From assembly GCA_016721825.1 (NCBI GenBank), contig JADKHI010000001.1, forward strand, positions 930,001 through 994,000: DNA of 64,000 nt, in the 5' to 3' direction. The position numbers and the translations under genes were made by a program. Source of the DNA: Flavobacteriales bacterium (GTDB lineage: Bacteria > Bacteroidota > Bacteroidia > Flavobacteriales_F > PHOS-HE28). This document shows, piece by piece, positions 53,820 through 62,807 of this stretch; the first letter of the stretch is position 1; each line of letters starts with the position of its first letter. The notes beneath the pieces are model-generated. The model saw only the letters and a program-made list of their open reading frames with translations, ran no database searches and had not been told where the DNA came from.

Positions 53820-56800
53820 ATGAACCAACTACAAACAAGCCCGCGAACGCGGGAGGTAGGGCTCGAGCGGACCGACCACCGGTCATCCTGGTCCCGGTCC
53901 TTGCACCAGCTGTTCCCGCTGATCGTGCTGTTGCTTATGACCCCTGGATCGTTCGCACAGACCACAGTGAACATCGTTGCGAATCCAAGCACGACTGCGA
54001 ATGTGCCTATGGGGTCAAGCAGTTATCACGTGAGCGAACACATATTCCTGGCATCCGAGATCAACCAGAATATGACGATCGCGCGGATCAACTTCAACAT
54101 GACCACGTTGAGCGTAACGCCGACCATCAACAGTTATGGCAACGTTGCGCTTTACCTAAAGACCACAGCCTCAGCAACCCTAACAACGGGCACCTATAGC
54201 CTGGCAGGGTATACGCCGGTCTACTCCGGAACCATGGCTTGGACGGCTGCCGGCTTCGATGGCGTGGTACTATCCACTCCGTTCGCCTACACGACCGCAG
54301 CGGGCAACCTGCAGCTATTGGTCGTTCGCACCGACAACGTTGGCCACGCTGGTCCAATTTTCGCGACCGCGAACGGGAATTCGACAGGAGCGGCGCTGAC
54401 GACCAGCAGACGCTACAACAGCACGATCGCACCCACTGCAGGGGTATCCAGCTTGGCAGCAAGCGCGTTCCGAACGGCCATTCAACTGGTGCCCAGCTGC
54501 ACCGGAACTCCTGCGCCGGGAAATACGCTCAGCTCCACCGCACTGGCATGCTCAGGTGGCAACTTCACCCTGAGCCTGCAGAACCCGACGGCATTGGTCG
54601 GTATCACCTACCAATGGCAGAGCGCGGATGATGCCGCGTTCACGCTAGGGGTAACGAACCTGGGCACGGCGGTCACGCAAGTGACGAGCCAAACGACCGC
54701 GAAATACTACCGCTGCCAGGTCTCGTGCAGTGGCGGCGGCACTGGAACGAGCACGCCAGTGTTCATTGACATGACAACGGCCACGGCGTATTGTGGTGCC
54801 TACTGCAACCCGACGTACACCACCGGGAAAACCGACGGTGACCTGATCAGCAATGTGGTGATCGGTGGGACCACGCTGGCCAACAATAGCGGCAGCACTC
54901 CCGTGAACCCGGCCTTCACGTTCTTCAACGGGCTTCCTAACTACACTGCCAACCTGCAGGCCGGAAGCAATTACAATGTGACCGTCACCATTGGCAGCTT
55001 CGCCGACCAGGGAGTTGCGGTCTGGATCGACTACAACGATGACGGTGTCTTCACGACCCCAGGAGAACGTGTCGGTTTCACGGCCACGAACATTGGAACA
55101 GCGTTCGGCTCGGCCTCTTTCCCAATCGCTTTGGCTTGCAACCCTCCTTTGGGCCTCCACCGCATGCGCGTGCGACTTTCCTATGCGACCGCGGGGAACA
55201 CGATCGATCCTTGCGCGAACTATGGCTGGGGCGAAACGGAGGACTATGTGATAAACGTTACCACAGCGGCCCCCTGCCCACAACCTTCAGCACTGACCGT
55301 AACGGGTGTAACCCCGACAACGGCCAGCTTGAGCTGGACGCTCGGTTGTGCTGAAACGACTTGGCTTGTGGAATACGGCCCCACCGGATTCACCCCTGGC
55401 ACTGGCACCGTGATCACCGTCGGAGTCACCAACGTGACCATCCCTGGCCTGACCCTGGGTCTTCCCTATCAGGCTTATGTAAGAGCCGACTGCGGTCTCA
55501 TCCTCGGGCAGAGCGCTTACGGCACTCCGGTCTCCTTCACACCGAACTACTGCACGGCCAGCGGCACCAATGGCACCTTCGAGCGCCTTTCCAATGTGAC
55601 GTTCGGAAGCATCAACAACAACTCTACGGGCACCACGGGCTATGAGAACTTCTCAGCGCTCAGCACCTGCTTGTTCCTAGGCCAGAGCACGCCCATCACC
55701 ATCGGTGTGGCCAGTGCCTATGCGACCGATGATCGTGTTTACGTATGGATCGATACGGATCAGGACGGCGTGTTCGCCGACCCGGCCGAGCTGTACTTCA
55801 CCGAAGCGGTAAGCACCTTCTGCCCCACCTGCGTTGGAACAGCCACCGTGATCACGGGCAACGTCACCCTGCCGGGCGTCCTTCCAACGGGCAACACCCG
55901 CATGCGTATCCGCCTGCAGGATAACAGCAGTGCCCCCACCAATACCACCCCATGCGGTGTATCAGCCTTTGGCGAAGTGGAGGACTACACGGTGAACGTG
56001 CAGCCTGCACCGACCTGCTTGCCCACGACCGGCCTGGGCTCCACAGCGCTGAGCAGCACCTCTGCCTCGCTCTTCTGGACGGACAACAACTCGCCTTCCG
56101 CACTGAGCTGGCAGATCGAGTATGGACCTGAAGGCTTCACCCCGGGTACGGGCACGTTCGTAACGAGCAGCACCAATCCCTACACGTTGGGCGGGCTGTC
56201 CCTTGCACGTTACGATTTCTACGTGCTACCCGATTGCGGATCTGGTCCTACGGCCGCCTGCGGGGGGGCACAGAAAGGCAAGATCATCCTGAACGACAAG
56301 TGCGTCGGGGCAGTGGCCCTGACCATGGGCGCCTCGTGCACACCCGTATTGGGAAGCTCGGCCAATGGCACCATGGACACGCCGTCGTGCTCGGTGAGCG
56401 CAGGCGCGACCACCAATGCTGATGTTTGGTTCAGCTTCGTGGCCACCAGTAGTTTCGGCACCATTCAGGTGGCTCCGGCCGCTGGTGCTCCGGCCTACTA
56501 CCCCACGATCGAACTGCTAACTGGTGTGGATTGCAGTCTGCTCTCCCAGGTGTGCTGCACCTTCGCCGGTGGCGCCGGACAGACGCTGACTGTGCAGAAA
56601 CAGCTGACCATCGGGCAGCAATACTGGATGCGCATCGGGCACGCCTTCGCCGGAGGTTCTGGGAACAACGAGTTCAACATATGCGTGTTCCAGAGCACCG
56701 CTCCTACGGGCACATGCACATTCACTGGAACACCCGACCTGGTGGAAGCTGAACCTTGCGGATCGGCGGACAACTCCGCCTGTTTGTTGGGAGAAGCACT

Positions 56801-59800
56801 GCCATTGAACAGCATGATCCCATTGAGCACCTACTTGGTCAGCGGACATGTTTACGGGGAATGCAACTTGCGTGACATCGACTACTACACCTTCACGCTG
56901 ACCAGCGAGCGGAACATCCAGTTCGACCTCAAGGCCCAATTCGGTTCGCAGTTGGTCATGCTTGATATCTCGGCCGGTTGTCCTGGTGTCCAGGTCGGTT
57001 TGACCGTCACTGCGGCCCCTTGCTCCACGGCCACGCTATCGCAATTGCTGCCTGCAGGCACCTACGCGGTGTTCGCAACGACCAATGCGATCTTCAACAA
57101 CATTCCCTGTGGTAGCAGCCTGACGGACTACCAGTTGTTGATCACCGACCTGCCTGTTCCCACAGGTGCCTGTTGCGCCTTGGACGGATCCTGCAGCGAG
57201 CTTACCGCCAGCCAGTGCGCCGCGAATTTCGGCAGCTACAACGGCGATGGTACGCTCTGCGTGAACGTGACCTGCCCACAACCCTTGACCTGCGGCGACA
57301 CCTACACGGACAGTGGCACCGCCGCAAACCCCTACAGCGCTGACGAGAACAACTACGTCAAGGTGTGCTCTAACGATCCGCTGAACACCCAGGCGCGCGT
57401 GACCTTCAGTGCGTTCGATCTGGAAGAGGACTTCGATGCCCTCTACGTTTACGACGGCCCCACCCCTACGTCACCCTTGATCAGCTCTGGAGCTCCGATC
57501 AACCTGGCCGGCTTTGCTGCTGGCGGATGGACGGGCGCCACGATCCCTGGCCCCTTCACCTCAAGCGACATCAGCGGCTGCCTGACCTTCCACTTCCTCT
57601 CGGATGGTTCAGGACAGAACGCGGGTTGGGAAGCACTGGTGTCTTGCGTAGCGCCGGACCCCTGTGCCACGCCTTCCGCGATCAACGTTTCGAACATTGC
57701 GCCCAACTCGGTGGATGTGAGCTGGAACTGCTTGTTCTGTGGCACTCCCTTCTACATTGAGGTCGGTCCGGTGGGATTCACTCCTGGTGTGGACAACACA
57801 GCCAATGGCGGAACGGTCTACACGACCACGAGCTCACCCTTCACGGTCACCGGTCTTACATCCGGACAGAGCTATGAAGTGGTTGTGCGCCATGACTGCG
57901 GAGGTGGCATCTACAGCAGCAATAGCACTGCAGTAGCCTTCGCCACACCACCGAGCTGCGGCGACAACTTCTTCGACACCGGAGGAGCTTCGTTGGATTA
58001 CGATGTGGATGAGGATGTGACCACCACCATCTGTGCCACCACACCTCAGGATATCGTTACCGTGACCTTCAGCGCGTTCGCGACCGAGGACACGTACGAT
58101 GCGCTGTACGTCTATGATGGACCGAACATCTCGGCTCCGCTCATCAGCTCCGGAAATCCGGCAACGCTGAGCGGCTATCCTGCAGGTGGATATTATGGCG
58201 TTGCGATCCCTGGTCCATTCACCTCGACCGACCTGAGCGGTTGCCTCACCTTCCGGTTCCGTTCTGATTTCACTGTCACGGATGCGGGTTGGGAGGCAAC
58301 GGTCTCCTGCACAACTCCGCCTCCTTGTCGCGTGCCTACGGGCGTTGCGGTCGGCAGCTTGACCACCAGTGGTGGTTCAGTTACCTGGAACTGCGCAGGT
58401 TGCACGGGCAGCTATATCGTGGAATATGGTCTGTCCGGCTTCGTCCCAGGCACAGCGAACGCTGCTGGTATTGGCGGCACCGTGATCCTTGGTGCAACCT
58501 CCCCCACGGCGCTCAGCGGCCTGGCCTCTGGCACAGCCTATGACGTTTATGTGCGGCAGGACTGCAACAACTCGAGCAACGGATACGGTGCGAACAGTCC
58601 GGTGAAGACCTTCAACACCTTGATCGATTGCAGCACTGCTCCCGTACTGAACTGCTTCGCCCCAACAACGGTGAACTTGAGCGGTGTCGGACAGTGGAAC
58701 ATCGTTCAGTGCGGCCAACCCACGCCGGGTCTGGAGAAGATCTTCCAGTTCAATGCGCCAGTGGCCGGTGGCTACACCTTCGAGGTGCTGAGCAACACGG
58801 GTGGTCCGGTGGATTACTTCTACAAGTTGGCCGGTGCCTGCAATACGGCAGGTTGGACCTGTATCACTGAGTTCGCCGCACCGGGAACACAAGGGATCGT
58901 GCTGCCTACGGCCGGCACCTACTACATCCTTGCCGATGCAGAGGGAACTGCAGCGCGCAGTCAGAGCTTCCGCATGATCTGTCCTCCGGTGAACACTACC
59001 TGTTCCGCCGCACAGACCATTGGTTGCTTTGACAGCCAGACCGGCAACCTTGTCGGTGCCAACACGTTGCCTCCCTCGGCCTGTGCCTTCAACGGCGCTG
59101 CCAGTGTGGGTCCGACGAACTGGTTCGTTTACACCGCCGCTGCCAACGAGGATGTGACCTTCTCGGTGTGCAACCCTGGCGTCAATGTGCGCCTGAACGC
59201 CTTCAAAGCGACGGCTGCTCCGGATTGCAGCAACCTGGTGTGCGTTGGCGGTGCCGATGACAGCCCTGGTTGCGCGCCCGGTGCCGACCTGAAGGTGAAG
59301 GCCAACAGCGGTGACGTGATCTACATCGCCGTGAGCGGCGTAACGGGCGCCACTGGCTTGTATACACTTACGACCACTTGTGATGCACAGTGCTCGCCTA
59401 GTGTAGCGAACGACATGTGCGCTGGTGCCACGGACCTGAACCCGCTGCCGTACGTGGGCTTCGGTACCCCGATCACCGACGACAACACCTGCGCTTATGT
59501 TGATGGACCCACGGGCAACTCCGGTGCTGAGCCGGTGCAAGGCCTCTGGTACACCTTCAACAGCGGGGTGAACAGCAAGATCCGTATGACCCTGACCGCA
59601 GGTACCGCCAGCAACCTCAAGTGGGCCCTGCACAGCGGCCTCTGCGATGGGCTGGATGCCTTCAGCGAAGTGGCCAACGGCAACGCCAGCGGCTTGACCA
59701 TCCTGAACGTGACCCCGGCAACGGACTACCGCTTGGTGGTGTTCAACACCGGCGGACCCGGCGTGCAAGGCACCTTCACCCTCAACGTGGAGAAGCCAGG

Positions 59801-61079
59801 CATCAACGACGCCAGCATCAGTGCAGTGCTTTCGCCCTCAGGCACCATCTGCGACACCCAGTTCCAACCTGTGGTGAAGCTGAAGAACCTGGGTGAGGCC
59901 ACCCTGACCAACGTGCAGATCACCGTGAAGGAAGACGCCCTCACAGAGTACGTCTTCAACTGGAGCGGACCTGCTTTGGCTTTCGGTGATAGCGTGACAC
60001 TGACGCTGCCCTTGGTGACCTCCACAGGTAACCATGTGCTGAACGTGAACACCGACCTGCCCAATGGTGTGGCCGATGACATCCCCTCCAACGATCTGGC
60101 CAGCAGCGCCTACCAGGCCAACGGACAGACCGTGAAAGTGCGGGTGACCACCGACAACAACCCCGGACAGACCACCTGGATCATCTACGAGCCCGGCAAC
60201 ATCCCCGTGGCCAGTGGCGGACCCTACGTGATCCCGAACAACCAGAGCACCACCACCATCTGCCTGCCCGTAACCGGCGGCAACACCAAGTGGTTCTTCT
60301 TCCTGTTCGACAGCTTCGGTGATGGCATCTGCTGCTCGCAGGGTACCGGTTCATGGCAGGTGCTGGATAAGTTGGACCGCGTGATCATGCGCGACAACGG
60401 CCAGTTCACCACCCAGAGCCCCAACACTCCTCCGCTGACCCCTGCCTACTCGGTGGGTCATGAGATCAACCTGCCCATCGGACCTGCGCGCCCCTGGACC
60501 GCTTCGCCCTACAACGTGTGCGGTGTGTTCAACCTGGGCCTGCAGGCCAAGATCCGCAGCACCACCGTTGCGGGTGCTACGGCCTACCAGTGGGAGTTCA
60601 GCAATCCTGATGCTGGTTACCAGCGTCGGGTGAGCGCCACGGTGAACTACGTGACCTACGTGAGCATGCAGGCCCAACAGCCGCAGCTGGGTGTCACCTA
60701 CTTCGTGCGCAACCGCGCCGACCAAGGTGTCGCCGGCTTCAACGACGATCGTTGGGGCGAAGGCTGTGAACTGGGTTGGAACAACTCCAATAGTCAGTTC
60801 TGCACAGGGCTGGTGAGCACAGCCGGTGCAACCTTCTCTTGCGGCGCCACCCGCACATGGGGCGGCAGTTCCAAGATCTGGGCAACACCGGTGGTGGGAG
60901 CTTACCCCTACGATGCCAACGGCAACGGCAGCTTTGCGGACGCTGGTGATCAGCAGTTCGCTTATCACTTCCGTTTCGTAGGCGCTGGTGGTTACATCCG
61001 CGACATCTACACCGCTACCTACATCTGCCCCTGGCATGGACCACCAACCCCTTGTTGGCCGGTAACACCTACCAGGTAA
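53820..61079 (+). CDS. T9SS-secreted multi-domain protein, frameshifted before its sorting domain
   Basis: 2419 residues as read; about 2545 if a single missing base is restored. The signal peptide is long with a basic start (hydrophobic core LFPLIVLLLMTPGSFAQ, about residues 31-47). Modules: GEVED (about 337-480, ending GWGETEDYVINV), fibronectin III, a second GEVED (about 575-727), fibronectin III, PPC-like domains (about 820-1113), a short cysteine motif (GACCALDGSC), CUB (about 1155-1280), fibronectin III, CUB (about 1379-1498), fibronectin III, then the shared C-terminal assembly. At 61028-61031 the run is CCCC where paralogues have CCCCC. The frame shifts and ends after 16 foreign residues, so the sorting domain is lost from this frame. 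Confidence 0.88.
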   Translation: MNQLQTSPRTREVGLERTDHRSSWSRSLHQLFPLIVLLLMTPGSFAQTTVNIVANPSTTANVPMGSSSYHVSEHIFLASEINQNMTIARINFNMTTLSVTPTINSYGNVALYLKTTASATLTTGTYSLAGYTPVYSGTMAWTAAGFDGVVLSTPFAYTTAAGNLQLLVVRTDNVGHAGPIFATANGNSTGAALTTSRRYNSTIAPTAGVSSLAASAFRTAIQLVPSCTGTPAPGNTLSSTALACSGGNFTLSLQNPTALVGITYQWQSADDAAFTLGVTNLGTAVTQVTSQTTAKYYRCQVSCSGGGTGTSTPVFIDMTTATAYCGAYCNPTYTTGKTDGDLISNVVIGGTTLANNSGSTPVNPAFTFFNGLPNYTANLQAGSNYNVTVTIGSFADQGVAVWIDYNDDGVFTTPGERVGFTATNIGTAFGSASFPIALACNPPLGLHRMRVRLSYATAGNTIDPCANYGWGETEDYVINVTTAAPCPQPSALTVTGVTPTTASLSWTLGCAETTWLVEYGPTGFTPGTGTVITVGVTNVTIPGLTLGLPYQAYVRADCGLILGQSAYGTPVSFTPNYCTASGTNGTFERLSNVTFGSINNNSTGTTGYENFSALSTCLFLGQSTPITIGVASAYATDDRVYVWIDTDQDGVFADPAELYFTEAVSTFCPTCVGTATVITGNVTLPGVLPTGNTRMRIRLQDNSSAPTNTTPCGVSAFGEVEDYTVNVQPAPTCLPTTGLGSTALSSTSASLFWTDNNSPSALSWQIEYGPEGFTPGTGTFVTSSTNPYTLGGLSLARYDFYVLPDCGSGPTAACGGAQKGKIILNDKCVGAVALTMGASCTPVLGSSANGTMDTPSCSVSAGATTNADVWFSFVATSSFGTIQVAPAAGAPAYYPTIELLTGVDCSLLSQVCCTFAGGAGQTLTVQKQLTIGQQYWMRIGHAFAGGSGNNEFNICVFQSTAPTGTCTFTGTPDLVEAEPCGSADNSACLLGEALPLNSMIPLSTYLVSGHVYGECNLRDIDYYTFTLTSERNIQFDLKAQFGSQLVMLDISAGCPGVQVGLTVTAAPCSTATLSQLLPAGTYAVFATTNAIFNNIPCGSSLTDYQLLITDLPVPTGACCALDGSCSELTASQCAANFGSYNGDGTLCVNVTCPQPLTCGDTYTDSGTAANPYSADENNYVKVCSNDPLNTQARVTFSAFDLEEDFDALYVYDGPTPTSPLISSGAPINLAGFAAGGWTGATIPGPFTSSDISGCLTFHFLSDGSGQNAGWEALVSCVAPDPCATPSAINVSNIAPNSVDVSWNCLFCGTPFYIEVGPVGFTPGVDNTANGGTVYTTTSSPFTVTGLTSGQSYEVVVRHDCGGGIYSSNSTAVAFATPPSCGDNFFDTGGASLDYDVDEDVTTTICATTPQDIVTVTFSAFATEDTYDALYVYDGPNISAPLISSGNPATLSGYPAGGYYGVAIPGPFTSTDLSGCLTFRFRSDFTVTDAGWEATVSCTTPPPCRVPTGVAVGSLTTSGGSVTWNCAGCTGSYIVEYGLSGFVPGTANAAGIGGTVILGATSPTALSGLASGTAYDVYVRQDCNNSSNGYGANSPVKTFNTLIDCSTAPVLNCFAPTTVNLSGVGQWNIVQCGQPTPGLEKIFQFNAPVAGGYTFEVLSNTGGPVDYFYKLAGACNTAGWTCITEFAAPGTQGIVLPTAGTYYILADAEGTAARSQSFRMICPPVNTTCSAAQTIGCFDSQTGNLVGANTLPPSACAFNGAASVGPTNWFVYTAAANEDVTFSVCNPGVNVRLNAFKATAAPDCSNLVCVGGADDSPGCAPGADLKVKANSGDVIYIAVSGVTGATGLYTLTTTCDAQCSPSVANDMCAGATDLNPLPYVGFGTPITDDNTCAYVDGPTGNSGAEPVQGLWYTFNSGVNSKIRMTLTAGTASNLKWALHSGLCDGLDAFSEVANGNASGLTILNVTPATDYRLVVFNTGGPGVQGTFTLNVEKPGINDASISAVLSPSGTICDTQFQPVVKLKNLGEATLTNVQITVKEDALTEYVFNWSGPALAFGDSVTLTLPLVTSTGNHVLNVNTDLPNGVADDIPSNDLASSAYQANGQTVKVRVTTDNNPGQTTWIIYEPGNIPVASGGPYVIPNNQSTTTICLPVTGGNTKWFFFLFDSFGDGICCSQGTGSWQVLDKLDRVIMRDNGQFTTQSPNTPPLTPAYSVGHEINLPIGPARPWTASPYNVCGVFNLGLQAKIRSTTVAGATAYQWEFSNPDAGYQRRVSATVNYVTYVSMQAQQPQLGVTYFVRNRADQGVAGFNDDRWGEGCELGWNNSNSQFCTGLVSTAGATFSCGATRTWGGSSKIWATPVVGAYPYDANGNGSFADAGDQQFAYHFRFVGAGGYIRDIYTATYICPWHGPPTPCWPVTPTR

Positions 61080-61456
61080 CGGTGGAGACCCAAGCGGGTG
61101 GTGTATGGCGTGGCTTCTGCGGCACCACCTGCAACCTCACCATCGCGGCGGGTCCGGGACAAGGTGCAGGTCGCATGGACGCTGCGGCTACCACGGAGAA
61201 CATCGAGCTCTGGCCGAACCCCGTACGTGATGGCATCGTGAACCTGCGTGTGGACGGCATCGCCGATGCCGATCAGCGCATCACCGTGGACATCTACGAT
61301 GCCTTCGGTAAGAAGGTGGTGGCACAGCAGTATGCCAACAGCGGCAGCCTGTTCAACACCGTGCTCAACCTCGATGGCGGTCTCGCTGCCGGGGTGTACA
61401 TGGTCAACATCACCATCAACGATCGTACTTCCCTCAAGCGCCTCACGGTGCTCTAA
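61052..61456 (+). pseudogene. Detached T9SS sorting domain of the fourth paralogue
   Basis: The reading frame resumes the shared assembly (LAGNTYQVTVETQ...) and ends in the sorting domain (WPNPVRDG...LKRLTVL) nearly identical to the third paralogue. It has no signal peptide and no start of its own, so it is the 3' part of the preceding gene after a one-base deletion. The deletion is confirmed by the offset to the third paralogue, 8006 before and 8005 after the C run. Confidence 0.88.
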
Positions 61457-61483
61457 GAGAACGTCCGATCAACAACGCATGCG

Positions 61484-61515
61484 AAAGCCCCCGGCCGATG
61501 GCCGGGGGCTTTTTG
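61484..61515. terminator. Terminator after the fourth paralogue
   Basis: AAAGCCCCCGGCC-ga-tGGCCGGGGGCTTTTT hairpin, nearly identical with that at 53479-53509. Confidence 0.9.
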
Positions 61516-61615
61516 CGTTCAGGGGAGCGGTTTAATTGTCCGCGCAGTGTCGTTCGGAATGTCTGATGCGCGGTTGTGGTTGAGGGTCCTCCGGTTCCGC
61601 CAAGGAGCACGAACA

Positions 61616-61750
61616 ATGAACACCGCATTCCTACGACATAGGCTGCAAGCCCGAGCTACTCTTCGAACAACTAGTCAGGCACCACCAAGGAGCACGGACA
61701 ACCGACAACGACCCCCATCTGACGCCCGCTTCAGGAAAATGGTTGTCTGA
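61616..61750 (+). CDS. Possible 44-residue basic peptide
   Basis: A short frame with AAGGAG nine bases before its ATG. The product is arginine-rich (MNTAFLRHRLQARATL...) and matches nothing I know. It lies in the otherwise empty gap 61516-61798. Codon use is not distinctive, and a chance frame is as likely. Confidence 0.2.
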   Translation: MNTAFLRHRLQARATLRTTSQAPPRSTDNRQRPPSDARFRKMVV

Positions 61751-61754
61751 GCAG

Positions 61755-61774
61755 CAAGACCGTTGCAGGTCTTG
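61755..61774 (+). promoter_or_regulatory. Hairpin in the leader of the LamG T9SS gene
   Basis: CAAGACC-gttgca-GGTCTTG, a seven-base-pair stem followed by TCTTCCTT, ending 24 bases before the ATG at 61799. It may be a leader structure, an attenuator or a weak terminator. Confidence 0.35.
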
Positions 61775-61798
61775 TCTTCCTTACAAAACCAGAACACC

Positions 61799-62743
61799 AT
61801 GAGGACCCTCACCATTCTATTGCTTGCCCTCTCCACCTGCGCAAGTGCCCAACTCTCGAACGGCTTGAAAGGGCATTGGACCTTCGGCGGTGACCATACC
61901 GATGTCAGCGGCAACGGCCACAACGCCACCACCGCGGGTACCGTCGCGTTCACCACGGACCGCTTCGGCTCACCGAACTGCGCAGTGCTCTTCAATGGTG
62001 ACCATCTGAGCACGGCGGATGGACCCGACTTCGACATACCGGACAGCGGTGCGTTCAGTATCAGCCTGTGGTACCAAGGAGGAAGTGCGAACGTTGGCGA
62101 TCTGGAGATCATGTTCGAACGCTGGAGCTCCAGCGTGGCTCCCGTGCCCACGGATTACCACCTCGGTATCTACGATGTGAACAAGCCGAGCTTTGGCAGC
62201 TTGTATTCCCCGATCCTCATGCCAGCGCCCGGAGTCACGCCCAACGACCAGAATTGGCACCACATGGTGGGCATCTACGAGAACTACAACTGGTACCTGT
62301 ATTTCGATGACCAGCTCGTTGCCTCGGCCACACCTTCCCAATATGGCATCTTCCAAGGCGCTGGCGAGATCCGTATGGGTCGCGGCTTCTTCGGTGCCTT
62401 GGACGATGTGCGTTTCTACGACCGTGTGCTCGGCATCGCCGAGATCGACAGCCTGTTCTACGAGCAGAACACCTGTACCACGAACGGTGTGGCTGAGAAC
62501 GGAGCGAACGAAGTGACCATCGGGCCCAACCCCACAACTGGATCCGTGCAGGTGCAACTCGCCGCAATGCCGGCGCTGGGCACGGTGCTTTCGGTGATCG
62601 ATCTTACGGGCCGCATCGTGTTCAGTGAGCGCATGACCTCCCGTTCGCTGTCCATCGACCTGAGCGGATCACCTGCGGGCCTCTATCACTTGCGGATCAC
62701 ATCACCAAGCACCGAACAGGTCATCAAGCTCGTGCGTGAATAG
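61799..62743 (+). CDS. T9SS-secreted LamG-domain protein
   Basis: 314 residues from the ATG at 61799. The signal peptide is LTILLLALSTCASAQ. A LamG/concanavalin-like domain fills about residues 20-220 (GLKGHWTFGG, AFSISLWYQGG, NWHHMVGIYENYNWYLYFD, GALDDVRFYDRVLG). A T9SS sorting domain follows (GPNPTTGSVQVQL to IKLVRE, about 235-314). It is a small relative of the LamG modules in the 3905-residue protein and does not carry the shared assembly of the four larger genes. Sugar or protein binding at the cell surface is the expected role. Confidence 0.9.
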   Translation: MRTLTILLLALSTCASAQLSNGLKGHWTFGGDHTDVSGNGHNATTAGTVAFTTDRFGSPNCAVLFNGDHLSTADGPDFDIPDSGAFSISLWYQGGSANVGDLEIMFERWSSSVAPVPTDYHLGIYDVNKPSFGSLYSPILMPAPGVTPNDQNWHHMVGIYENYNWYLYFDDQLVASATPSQYGIFQGAGEIRMGRGFFGALDDVRFYDRVLGIAEIDSLFYEQNTCTTNGVAENGANEVTIGPNPTTGSVQVQLAAMPALGTVLSVIDLTGRIVFSERMTSRSLSIDLSGSPAGLYHLRITSPSTEQVIKLVRE

Positions 62744-62758
62744 GAATTGGTCACAACG

Positions 62759-62789
62759 AAAAAGGCCTGCGGGATCCGCAGGCCTTTTT
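62759..62789. terminator. Bidirectional terminator
   Basis: AAAAGGCCTGCGG-gat-CCGCAGGCCTTTTT hairpin between the convergent LamG and pyrophosphatase genes. Confidence 0.9.
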
Positions 62790-62807
62790 CATTCTCGAAG
62801 GGTCCGT

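Larger units (their letters stand above)
59386..61515 (+). repeat. 2.1-kb 3' module repeated in four neighbouring genes
   Basis: The sequence from the ANDMCAGATDLNPLP region to the terminator is a near-duplicate of 51380-53509, more distantly matches 41630-43747, and still more distantly 46540-48671. Identity is patchy: perfect blocks alternate with divergent ones, for example AMPPSLG in copies one and three against AQQPQLG here. Confidence 0.85.

Noticed and set aside
61597..61705. Imperfect repeat CCAAGGAGCAC in the gap before the LamG gene
   Set aside because: Only two short copies about 88 bases apart with differing flanks; chance similarity is likely.
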